Positions 1-6,752 of a stretch of 8,920 bases of DNA are shown here, piece after piece. Numbering within the stretch: the stretch's first letter is position 1; each line of letters opens with the position of its first letter. The translations under genes were made by a program, and so were the position numbers. This DNA is from Opitutaceae bacterium (GTDB lineage: Bacteria; Verrucomicrobiota; Verrucomicrobiia; Opitutales; Opitutaceae): contig SYDD01000157.1 in the NCBI GenBank assembly GCA_005786775.1, positions 1 to 8,920 on the forward strand, written 5' to 3'. Below the pieces are notes generated by a model, which was not told the origin of the DNA, did no database searches, and saw nothing but the letters and a program-made list of their open reading frames with translations.

Positions 1-1158
1 ATGGTCGTCTATTTTCCGCCCAAGTGGCGGCAACTCGCGCCGAAGGAGTACCAAGCCGGTGGACGCTCGGACCGACTCGTCAGCTTTGTCGATCTTGCGC
101 CGACCGTGCTGAGCTTGGCGGGCGTTAAACCTCCGGCCTGGATGCAAGGGCATGCCTTTGCCGGGCCGCATCAGGCGGCAGGCCCCGCGTACCTCCACGG
201 CGGCCGCGGCCGGATGGACGAGCGGATGGACGCGGTGCGGAGCGTGACCGACGGTCGCTACGTCTATCTGCGCAACTTCTACCCGCACGTCTCTCAGGGG
301 CAGCGGGTCGACTATCAGTTTCAGACCCCGACGACGCGAATCTGGCGCACGCGCTTCGACGCCGGCCAAGCCACGGCGGCGCAGTCGCTGTTCTGGCGGA
401 CGCCGAAGGCGCCGGAGGAGCTTTATGACCTTCAGGATGATAGGGACGAGGTGCGTAACCTCGCCGGCTCGGCCGAGCACCGCGCCATCCTGGAGCGACT
501 GCGCGCCGAGATGCGCGGCCACGCCGAGCGCGTGCGCGACCTCGGTTTCCTGCCGGAGGGCGAGATCCACAGCCGTGCCGCGGGCACGACGCCCTATGAC
601 TTCGCGCGCGACGAAGCGCGCTTCCCTTTCGGCCGGATCTACGCCGCAGCTGACCTTGCCTCGGGACTCGATCCTGCTGCCACGCCGCGGCTGATGGAGC
701 TGCTGGACGACGGAGACTCCGCGGTGCGGCACTGGGCGGCGCTCGGCCTGCTGATGCGGGGACCGGCCGCGGTGAACGCCGCCGCGGTTCCCCTCCGGGA
801 GGCGCTCCGTGACGGCTCACGTCTCGTGCGGATCGTGGCCGCGCAGGCGCTCGCGCAGGATGGTCCGCCGGAGGAACTGACAGGCGCGCTGGCAGCGCTG
901 CGCGAATTACTCCCGCCCGCGCAGAATGGCTTCTTCGTCTCCACCTCAGCCCTCGCCGCCGTAGAGGCACTCGGGCCCAAGGGCGTTCCGCTGCACGAAG
1001 TCGTGCGCACGATGAACCCGGAGGGCCCCGCTCCCGACGCGCGGTACGACTCCTACATTCCGCGGCAGATCGCGAACCTCACCGGTGCCCCCGCCCCCGC
1101 GACGGAGGGCGAGGGGGCGCGCAAAGCCAAGGGCCGGCGCAAAAACGCCAAGGACTGA
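1..1158 (+). CDS. Sulfatase with C-terminal HEAT-like repeats (C-terminal part, 5' end outside window)
   Basis: This is the C-terminal 385 residues of an exported-type sulfatase of the alkaline-phosphatase superfamily. The ATG at base 1 is most likely an internal methionine, because the frame begins in the middle of the sulfatase fold: the C-x-P-S-R formylglycine site and the metal-binding Asp residues lie upstream. Visible landmarks are the late-fold motif S-F-V-D-L-A-P-T-V at residues 28-36, the 'DAVRSVTDGRYVYLRNFYP' strand around 77-95, and the E-L-Y-D-L-x-x-D-x-x-E-x-x-N-L-A stretch at about 140-155, which is typical of sulfatase C-termini. Residues about 225-330 form alanine- and leucine-rich helical pairs ('DSAVRHWAALGLL', 'SRLVRIVAAQALA') that read as HEAT-like repeats, a known appendage in sulfatases of polysaccharide-degrading bacteria. 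The tail from about 367 is rich in Lys and Arg. The gene ends with TGA 14 bases before the next sulfatase and is probably co-transcribed with it. The sulfated substrate cannot be read from this part. Confidence 0.88.
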   Translation: MVVYFPPKWRQLAPKEYQAGGRSDRLVSFVDLAPTVLSLAGVKPPAWMQGHAFAGPHQAAGPAYLHGGRGRMDERMDAVRSVTDGRYVYLRNFYPHVSQGQRVDYQFQTPTTRIWRTRFDAGQATAAQSLFWRTPKAPEELYDLQDDRDEVRNLAGSAEHRAILERLRAEMRGHAERVRDLGFLPEGEIHSRAAGTTPYDFARDEARFPFGRIYAAADLASGLDPAATPRLMELLDDGDSAVRHWAALGLLMRGPAAVNAAAVPLREALRDGSRLVRIVAAQALAQDGPPEELTGALAALRELLPPAQNGFFVSTSALAAVEALGPKGVPLHEVVRTMNPEGPAPDARYDSYIPRQIANLTGAPAPATEGEGARKAKGRRKNAKD

Positions 1159-1172
1159 ACCTTTTATCCCCG

Positions 1173-2645
1173 ATGCGCCTCCTTCTCACCCTTGCCCTTT
1201 GCGGTGCCCTCACGGCATCCGCCGCCGAGCGTCCGGCCAAGCCCAACGTCCTGTTTTTTGCCGTGGACGACCTGCGACCCGAATTCGGGGCTTACGGTGC
1301 GGGTTATGTGCACAGCCCCAATCTGGATCGTCTGGCCCGTTCGGGCGTGACCTTCACGCGAGCCTATTGCCAGCAGGCCGTCTGTTCCCCGTCCCGCACA
1401 GTCGTGATGACGGGCACCCGCCCCGACACCAGCAAGGTCTGGGACCTCGAGACGCACTTCCGCCAGGCGCTGCCCAACGTCGTCACCGTCGGCCAGCACT
1501 TCAAGCAGCACGGGTACTTTGTGCAGGGCATGGGTAAGATCTTCCACGTGGGCTTCGACGACGCTCCCACCTGGTCCGTACCATGGCAGACCCCGCGGGC
1601 GAACGGCGCCTACGCGCGGCCCGAAAATATCGCCCTCACGCAGCGCCCGACGCCGCCCGCCGCCCCTGGCGACCGCAAGGCGGCGCGGAAGGCCGCGAAG
1701 GGGCCCCGCGGTCCGGCCTTCGAGTCGGCGGACGTTCCCGACAATTATTACACCGATGGTCGCACCGCCGACCTCGCCGTGGAGACCCTGCGCGAGCTCG
1801 GCAAGAAAGGGGCACCTTTCTTCCTTGCCGTCGGCTTCGCCAAGCCGCACCTGCCCTTCGTAGCGCCCAAGAGGTACTGGGATCTTTATGATCCCGCGAA
1901 GATCACCCTCGCAACGAACCGCTTCCGGCCCCGCGGGGCCCCCGACTACTCGATATTGCCCGGCGGAGAGTTGCGTTCGTATCACGGGATTCCGGAAGGA
2001 TCTATCCCCGATGACCTCGCCCGGCAGCTTAAGCACGGATACTATGCGGCGATCAGCTACATGGACGCGCAGCTTGGCCGCGTGCTCGACGAGCTTGAGC
2101 GGTCAGGTTTGCGGCAGAACACGATGATCGTCCTCTGGGGCGACCACGGCTGGAAGCTCGGGGAGCATGATGCTTGGTGCAAACACTCCAACTCCGAGAA
2201 CGACACCAACGCCCCGCTGTTGCTCTCTGCGCCTTGGCTCGGGACCGCTGGCGCCAAGTCGCGGGCGCTGGTGGAGTTCGTCGATATCTACCCGACCCTC
2301 GCGGATCTGGCGGGCTTGCCGCTGCCGGCGCATCTCGAGGGCCTCAGTTTCAGGCCCGTGCTGGAGCTTCCCGACCGTCCGTGGAAAACGGCCGCCTTCA
2401 GCCAGTATCCCCGTTCCAATGGTGGCCGGTCCCTGATGGGCTACTCCATGCGGACCGACCGGCACCGCTTCACCGTCTGGGTTGACCGCGGGGATCCGGG
2501 CAAGGTGGAGTCCGTGGAGCTCTATGACCATCAGATCGACGCGCAGGAGAACCAAAACCTCGCGTCCGAGCCCGGGCAGCGGCCGCTCGTCGAACGCCTG
2601 ATGACGCAATGGCGAGCCGGCTGGCGCGGCGCCCTCCCCCGTTAG
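1173..2645 (+). CDS. Exported iduronate-2-sulfatase-like sulfatase
   Basis: A complete 490-residue type I sulfatase that would hydrolyse sulfate esters on a glycan in the periplasm or outside the cell. Residues 1-18 form a signal peptide with a likely A-S-A-A cut before Glu19. Nearly all catalytic positions known from human iduronate-2-sulfatase can be matched by eye: metal ligands D32 and D33, the formylglycine precursor C71 within C-S-P-S-R (R75), K122 and H125 in G-K-I-F-H, H227 in F-A-K-P-H, D325 and H326 in G-D-H-G, and K338 in W-C-K-H-S-N. It should therefore be active once Cys71 is matured to formylglycine by a maturase, which is not encoded in this window. A Lys/Ala/Pro-rich insert at about residues 158-183 looks like an extra surface loop. 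No convincing Shine-Dalgarno sequence precedes the ATG; the start was chosen because it gives a clean signal peptide 14 bases after the previous stop. The family is clear, but the iduronate specificity is only by resemblance. Confidence 0.93.
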   Translation: MRLLLTLALCGALTASAAERPAKPNVLFFAVDDLRPEFGAYGAGYVHSPNLDRLARSGVTFTRAYCQQAVCSPSRTVVMTGTRPDTSKVWDLETHFRQALPNVVTVGQHFKQHGYFVQGMGKIFHVGFDDAPTWSVPWQTPRANGAYARPENIALTQRPTPPAAPGDRKAARKAAKGPRGPAFESADVPDNYYTDGRTADLAVETLRELGKKGAPFFLAVGFAKPHLPFVAPKRYWDLYDPAKITLATNRFRPRGAPDYSILPGGELRSYHGIPEGSIPDDLARQLKHGYYAAISYMDAQLGRVLDELERSGLRQNTMIVLWGDHGWKLGEHDAWCKHSNSENDTNAPLLLSAPWLGTAGAKSRALVEFVDIYPTLADLAGLPLPAHLEGLSFRPVLELPDRPWKTAAFSQYPRSNGGRSLMGYSMRTDRHRFTVWVDRGDPGKVESVELYDHQIDAQENQNLASEPGQRPLVERLMTQWRAGWRGALPR

Positions 2646-2647
2646 GA
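2644..2647 (+). promoter_or_regulatory. Ribosome binding site deciding the start of the third sulfatase
   Basis: AGGA overlaps the TAG stop of the upstream sulfatase and lies 9 bases before the ATG at 2657. This supports that start over the in-frame ATG at 2609, which would lie inside the previous gene and put a Pro/Arg-rich stretch ahead of the signal peptide. The match is short, so the site is suggestive only. Confidence 0.45.
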
Positions 2648-2656
2648 TCCGCCCCA

Positions 2657-4090
2657 ATGCACCGCCTCTTGCGCCTGTTTCCGCTCGGCCTGCTCCTCGC
2701 CTCCGGCTGGGCGTCGGCGCCGGCGCGGCCCAACGTACTGCTCATCGTTGTTGACGACCTGAATACGCTCCTTGGCGCCTATGGCCACGGGCACGTTAAG
2801 TCCCCGGCGATCGATCGACTGGCCGCTCGTGGGGCCCGATTCGAGCGCGCGTACGCCCAGTACCCACTGTGCAACCCCAGCCGGGTATCTTTCCTGAGCG
2901 GGCGACGGCCGGAGACAAGCGGCGTCTACATCCTCGCGACCCCAGCGCGGGCAGCGTTGCCGGATGCCGTGCTGTTGCCGGAACACTTCCGCCGCCAAGG
3001 CTATTACACGGCCGGCGTGGGTAAGGTCTTCCACAACGTGCGCAACAGCGATCCCGCCGCTTGGGACCTGTACGAGGACGGCGCGGGCGAGGACGATGAG
3101 GAGAAGGCCGCGCTCAACGCGCGCTACGGCGGCGGCGATGGCCGGCCCCGCGCCCACGTCCTCAGCTCCGACGGCGCCCGCACGCGGGATGGCCTGAACG
3201 CGCGCCGGATCCGCCAATTGCTGGGCGAACGCGCCGCAGCGGGCGGCTCCTTCTTCCTCGCCCTTGGCTTCCACAAGCCGCACCTGCCTTGGACCGCCCC
3301 GCGGCGGTTCTTCGACCTGTACCCGCCCGCTCGCATCCCCATGCCCGCGGAACCGGCTCTCCGCGGCGTGCCCCCGATCGCCCTGCAGACGGAGCTGACC
3401 GGCTTCGCGCAACCCGACTCCCAGGCCGCCGCGGTCCAGGGCTACCTCGCCTGCGTCTCGTTCATCGACGAACAACTCGGATTGGTCCTCGATGAACTGG
3501 ACCGTCTCCGTCTCACCGACAACACGCTCGTGATGCTTTTCAGCGACCACGGTTTCCACCTCGGGGACCACGGCGGACTCTGGGCCAAGCTCTCCGCCTT
3601 TGACAACGCGACCCGTGTGCCCCTCCTCGCGGCAGGCCCCGGAATCCCCCGCGGCACGGTCGTCTCGACCCCCGTCGAACTCCTCGACGTTTACCCCACG
3701 CTGGTGGACCTCTCCGGGCTGCCGAAGCCGCCGGGGCTGGAGGGCCGTTCGCTGCGGCCACTCTTGGCGAACCCCAGCGCCGCCGGGCAGGCCTATAGCC
3801 TGGTCTATCACTATGACGTCAATCGCCGGATCGACGTGGCGGGCCGGACGGTGATCGGTGCCCGCTGGCGCTATACGGAATGGGGCGGCGGCGAGCACGG
3901 GCGCGAGCTTTACTGGCGTCCGGACGACCCGGAGGAATATCACAACCGGATCGCCGACCCCGCCCTCGCGTCGACGCTGGCGGAGGCCCGCGCCCAACTC
4001 GCGCAGTTGCCGCAGCCCAAAGCCGGCCCCGCCAACCGCCCGCGCGCGATCGATCCGGACGCCAAACAGGCGAAACAAACGCGGAAGTGA
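2657..4090 (+). CDS. Exported iduronate-2-sulfatase-like sulfatase, second copy
   Basis: A complete 477-residue type I sulfatase, paralogous to the gene just upstream but clearly diverged from it. A signal peptide (about residues 1-21, A-S-A cleavage site) directs export. Active-site residues visible by comparison with iduronate-2-sulfatases are D33/D34 in V-V-D-D, the formylglycine cysteine C72 in C-N-P-S-R (R76), K123 and H126 in G-K-V-F-H, H209 in F-H-K-P-H, D297/H298 in S-D-H-G, and K311 in W-A-K-L-S. The motif after this lysine reads L-S-A-F-D rather than the H/Y-S/T-N-F found in many relatives, which could change the substrate pocket. Residues about 138-180 form an acidic then glycine-rich loop ('DGAGEDDEEK') not present in its neighbour. 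The C-terminus ends in a basic tail ('DAKQAKQTRK'). It begins 11 bases after the previous stop, probably in the same operon, and ends 7 bases from the convergent PHP gene. The exact substrate is unknown. Confidence 0.93.
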   Translation: MHRLLRLFPLGLLLASGWASAPARPNVLLIVVDDLNTLLGAYGHGHVKSPAIDRLAARGARFERAYAQYPLCNPSRVSFLSGRRPETSGVYILATPARAALPDAVLLPEHFRRQGYYTAGVGKVFHNVRNSDPAAWDLYEDGAGEDDEEKAALNARYGGGDGRPRAHVLSSDGARTRDGLNARRIRQLLGERAAAGGSFFLALGFHKPHLPWTAPRRFFDLYPPARIPMPAEPALRGVPPIALQTELTGFAQPDSQAAAVQGYLACVSFIDEQLGLVLDELDRLRLTDNTLVMLFSDHGFHLGDHGGLWAKLSAFDNATRVPLLAAGPGIPRGTVVSTPVELLDVYPTLVDLSGLPKPPGLEGRSLRPLLANPSAAGQAYSLVYHYDVNRRIDVAGRTVIGARWRYTEWGGGEHGRELYWRPDDPEEYHNRIADPALASTLAEARAQLAQLPQPKAGPANRPRAIDPDAKQAKQTRK

Positions 4091-4097
4091 CCGCGGG

Positions 4098-5432
4098 TCA
4101 GGGCCGGGCGCCGACCACCGGCTGCACCCAGGCCGTCTCCCACTCGCCGGGCACACTCCCGTCCGCCTTCGGCTTGGTCGAGATCACCTTCGCGCGGACG
4201 TACAGCTCATCCCCCTTCAGGCGATACTCCGCGCGCGTGCCAGTGGCTTCCGCCAGCACGGAACCGACTTCGGAGCTGTAACGCCGATGGTTGAGGGTAC
4301 GCCGGGCCGGCTTCTCGTCGGCCGGGGGAGCCAGTTCCTCGCTGCGGCGGTCAAATCCGCGCCGAGTGCCGATAAACTGGATGCGGTAGGACACGCCCGC
4401 TTCCGGCTCGACCTCGACGGAGAGCCGACCCGGTTCGCGCACCACCTCGCGGAGGGTCACCCCGGAAGTGCCGTAAAAGTCACCGGCCTCCAACGCGCGG
4501 ATCAGCGACTCCGCAGTCAGGTGGCGGGCCCGCACCATGACCCAACCACGGCCCGAACTGCTCCGGCCGAGACCGACTTTGTGGTAATGGTGCGAATCGT
4601 CGGTCGCCACGCCGTAGACCACACCGAGCTTCAGATCAGAGAGCCGGAACGCGAGGAGGGCATCCCACATCGCGTCCATACTGAGATGGGTTGCGTCGCC
4701 CGCGTTCTCTACCCCGGGATGACCATTGTAGACCTCGAAGAAGCGCAGCCGCTCTACGCGCATCATCTCCTCCGCGGTGACGCCCCAGCGGAAGTTCGGA
4801 TGATTGAGGTGGGCGAACATCGGCTGGCCCGTGCGCTCGCGCTGGGCAGCGACCGCCTCAAGCGTGCGCTGCATCACGGTCACCGCGTCCGCCGCGTTCA
4901 CCGCGGGAACAAGATCGCGAGGGTTGGTCACGTTAATGTGGACCGGACCGGTAAGCGCGGGCGCTGTGTCGGACTTGGGCCGCGTCCAGGCGCCGGTGAT
5001 CTCCTCCGCAGGGATGAGCAGGAACCTACCAGGCTCGTTCAGCAGCGGCGCGAACTCCGCCAGCGGTTTCAGCCGCACTTCGCGACGACCCGCGTTATCG
5101 CGCAGTTCCACCCAATCCGGCCCGAAGCGCCGCAAATACTTCTGTAAGACCTCGCCGCCACCGCGCTGCACCACCTCACCCTTGAGGGACACCGGGGCCT
5201 TCAACTCAAACCAGCGGGTGCCCTCGGACAGGATGTTGTGGTCCGATAGTGCGAGGAAGTGATAGCCGGCACGCTTGTACCAGTCGGCAATCATCTCCGG
5301 GTAGTCATCCCCGTCGCTCCACAGCGAGTGGGTATGGGTGTTGCCCTTGTACCAACGGGGCGCGTCGCCCGCGGGGGCGGCGGCGAACAGGGACGGGAGC
5401 AGGAGGGGAAGCAGCAGTAGAGGGATGCGCAA
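4098..5432 (-). CDS. Secreted CehA/McbA-type PHP-domain metallohydrolase
   Basis: A 444-residue protein of the polymerase-and-histidinol-phosphatase (PHP) superfamily, most like the CehA/McbA metallohydrolases. Family members are metal-dependent hydrolases acting on phosphoester, carbamate or other bonds; the substrate here is unknown. Metal-binding motifs visible in order are H33-T-H35, D40-G-D42, S-D64-H65-N, E143/E144, H165, H208 in A-H-L-N-H-P, H238 in Y-N-G-H-P, and the final D-D279-S-H281. I place the start at the TTG at 5432, which gives M-R-I-P followed by a leucine-rich signal peptide ending near A-A-A-P-A-G. A longer frame from the TTG at 5486 would add 18 residues of Arg/Pro-rich sequence and would run through the palindromes between the divergent genes, so it is less likely. 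The last ~120 residues are a separate beta-rich region. The gene is tail to tail with the sulfatases and divergent from the small membrane protein. A role in glycan processing is possible but only inferred from position. Confidence 0.85.
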   Translation of the reverse strand: MRIPLLLLPLLLPSLFAAAPAGDAPRWYKGNTHTHSLWSDGDDYPEMIADWYKRAGYHFLALSDHNILSEGTRWFELKAPVSLKGEVVQRGGGEVLQKYLRRFGPDWVELRDNAGRREVRLKPLAEFAPLLNEPGRFLLIPAEEITGAWTRPKSDTAPALTGPVHINVTNPRDLVPAVNAADAVTVMQRTLEAVAAQRERTGQPMFAHLNHPNFRWGVTAEEMMRVERLRFFEVYNGHPGVENAGDATHLSMDAMWDALLAFRLSDLKLGVVYGVATDDSHHYHKVGLGRSSSGRGWVMVRARHLTAESLIRALEAGDFYGTSGVTLREVVREPGRLSVEVEPEAGVSYRIQFIGTRRGFDRRSEELAPPADEKPARRTLNHRRYSSEVGSVLAEATGTRAEYRLKGDELYVRAKVISTKPKADGSVPGEWETAWVQPVVGARP

Positions 5433-5444
5433 CGGTCGCGGGGG

Positions 5445-5486
5445 TTGACGCGAACGTGGCGCGCCACGCAGCTGCGTCCACGTCAA
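5445..5486. promoter_or_regulatory. Nested palindromes between divergent genes, possible operator
   Basis: Three inverted repeats are packed in 42 bases between the PHP gene start (5432, leftward) and the membrane-protein start (5512, rightward). CGTGGCGCGCCACG at 5455-5468 is a perfect 14-base palindrome. ACGCAGCTGCGT at 5466-5477 is a perfect 12-base palindrome overlapping it by three bases. The outer arms TTGACGCGAACG (5445-5456) and its inverted partner (5475-5486) match at 10 of 12 positions. Such symmetry in a divergent intergenic region is typical of a dimeric regulator's binding site. TTGACG also resembles a -35 box, but I see no convincing -10 element 17 bases away on either strand. 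Confidence 0.5.
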
Positions 5487-5511
5487 AGGTGCCCTTCACC
5501 CCGTTTTTGCC

Positions 5512-6012
5512 ATGGTGCGACGGCCCCGATCGCACCAGCAACGAGGCGTGCCGTCCGATCCGCCCACCTTACCTGCGCTGCGATGGTGTGCCCGGTTGCT
5601 GGGCGCGTCCCTGGTCGGCCTGATGCTGCTGATCGCCGCCGGCGAAGGCCTCCCGCTCGCGGACCAATTGGGTACCCACGAGTGGATCCTGTTCGTCGCG
5701 TTGACCGCGATCGCGACCGGGCATCTGGGACTCTGGATCCGCGAGGGCGTGGGAGCGACGCTGGGCCTCGCCGGCTACGCGCTCTTCCTGGGGGTGCAGG
5801 GCAACCCGCTTTCCCCCCGCCTCGCCTTCATCCACCTTCTGGCGGTGCCTTCGCTACTTGCGCTGGTCGCGGCCCTCTGGGCCCGGATCAGGCGAAACGC
5901 CGCATCCGGTCCCGCACGTCCGTCTGCAGCCGCTCGAGGTAACCCAGCGTGTACGCCTCCGGGGACAACGCGGGATCCTGGATCAGCGGGGTCAGGTCCA
6001 TTGCCCACGTGA
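5512..6012 (+). CDS. Small four-helix membrane protein of unknown function
   Basis: A 166-residue hydrophobic protein that I cannot name with confidence. Four membrane segments are visible at about residues 28-46, 57-76, 81-96 and 104-124. The G-E-G-L-P sequence at the end of helix 1 and the W-I-R-E-G-V-G-A pattern leading into helix 3 resemble small uncharacterised four-helix bacterial membrane proteins (DUF7670-like, from memory). Helix 4 ends in A-R-I-R-R, a normal cytoplasmic positive stop. The remaining 40 residues are a low-complexity Ala/Pro/Gly/Arg tail, and most of it lies antisense to the 3' end of the deacetylase gene (5888-6012), so it may not reflect selected protein sequence. 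The start is uncertain: the ATG at 5512 has no visible Shine-Dalgarno sequence, and a GTG at 5548 would give a shorter N-terminus without losing a helix. The gene is divergent from the PHP gene and may share its control region. No pathway can be assigned. Confidence 0.6.
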   Translation: MVRRPRSHQQRGVPSDPPTLPALRWCARLLGASLVGLMLLIAAGEGLPLADQLGTHEWILFVALTAIATGHLGLWIREGVGATLGLAGYALFLGVQGNPLSPRLAFIHLLAVPSLLALVAALWARIRRNAASGPARPSAAARGNPACTPPGTTRDPGSAGSGPLPT

Positions 6013-6739
6013 TGCCGGCCATCCGGTCCGTCGCGTGCGAAGTATGAAAAGTCGCATGCGCCTGCCGGCGGCCGACTGTGGCAAGGTCGTAGCGCTTGCC
6101 GCCGGCGACCTGGGAATCAAAGACCTTGAGCAGGTCGAGCGCCAAGGCGGGATGGCGGCCCGCGTCCAACGCAACCTTGTCGGCGTCGACGAGCCAGTCG
6201 AGGTCGCGCCAGACCTCGCACCCGAGCACGCGCCGGGGCCGGCGCGCGGGAGGCAGGCGACGGAGCGCCTCCAGGCAGCGCAGAAAGACCGCAACGTGGG
6301 TGTCGTGCTTGTCCGCGGGGTTGTGCAGGTAGACGACCTGCGCCGAACAGCCCCCGAAGATCAGATCCAGGTCCGCTGCGACCCCAGGGTGCCCGGACGC
6401 TTTGACCACGCCGCTCGGGTGGGCGAGCTGGAGTTGAATCGCGTAGCGCCCCACACGCGCGGCGGCGCGCTGCTCCTCGCGACGCACGCCCTGCATCTGG
6501 GCATCATCGAGGTGGGCATAGGGCCCAGTACGCGGGGAGCCGGCCCCGTTGGTCACCACGACACCCCCGAAGGCGAGGCCCGGCTGCTCGAGGCAATCGC
6601 TGATGCCGGCGTGCGCCATGATCTCGATGTCGTCCTGATGCGCGCCAAGGCAGAGGTGCGTCACGCGGGCGAGCGCCAACTCGGCGCTCGGATCTTCGGC
6701 GGAGAAGAGGATATCAGCCTGCGGCTGGGAGAGCTTCAT
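5888..6739 (-). CDS. PIG-L/LmbE-family N-deacetylase
   Basis: A 283-residue cytoplasmic protein of the PIG-L/LmbE family, zinc enzymes that remove N-acetyl groups from sugars such as GlcNAc derivatives. The first metal motif is A-H34-Q-D36-D37-I-E near the N-terminus, where most relatives have A-H-P-D-D-E. The T-N-G-A-G-S segment (63-68) follows where the family carries a substrate loop, and the second metal motif is H139-N-P-A-D-K-H145-D-T-H148, corresponding to the family's H-x-D-H. Both halves of the active site are therefore present, with Pro replaced by Gln in the first. There is no signal peptide. The ATG at 6739 is chosen because the family's N-terminal beta strand begins about 25 residues later; the upstream in-frame codons are Pro/Arg-rich and overlap the kinase gene. 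It lies 13 bases after the kinase stop and is the last gene of the leftward operon. The natural substrate is unproven; an N-acetylated amino sugar is the best guess. Confidence 0.85.
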   Translation of the reverse strand: MKLSQPQADILFSAEDPSAELALARVTHLCLGAHQDDIEIMAHAGISDCLEQPGLAFGGVVVTNGAGSPRTGPYAHLDDAQMQGVRREEQRAAARVGRYAIQLQLAHPSGVVKASGHPGVAADLDLIFGGCSAQVVYLHNPADKHDTHVAVFLRCLEALRRLPPARRPRRVLGCEVWRDLDWLVDADKVALDAGRHPALALDLLKVFDSQVAGGKRYDLATVGRRQAHATFHTSHATDRMAGITWAMDLTPLIQDPALSPEAYTLGYLERLQTDVRDRMRRFA

Positions 6740-6752
6740 CGGGAAAGGAAAA

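Noticed and set aside
1164..2036. A 290-residue open frame on the - strand opposite the second sulfatase
   Set aside because: Its protein has no recognisable motif, while the + strand frame carries a signal peptide and a complete sulfatase active site.
2642..4156. A 504-residue open frame on the - strand opposite the third sulfatase
   Set aside because: It mirrors the sulfatase gene almost exactly; its protein is Arg/Gly/Val-rich with no recognisable domain. Long antisense frames are expected in GC-rich coding DNA.
3858..5147. A 429-residue open frame on the + strand across the sulfatase end and opposite the PHP gene
   Set aside because: It crosses a gene boundary, has no family motif, and the opposite strand encodes a clear PHP enzyme with its metal ligands.
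5445..5473. TTGACG at 5445 as the -35 box of a sigma-70 promoter for the membrane protein
   Set aside because: The sequence about 17 bases downstream is GC-rich and does not resemble a -10 box, and the hexamer is better explained as one arm of the inverted repeat.
5433..5486. N-terminal extension of the PHP protein to a TTG at 5486
   Set aside because: It would put 18 Arg/Pro-rich residues ahead of a good signal peptide and would place the palindromic region inside the gene. The TTG at 5432 fits a secreted protein better, although the choice is not proven.
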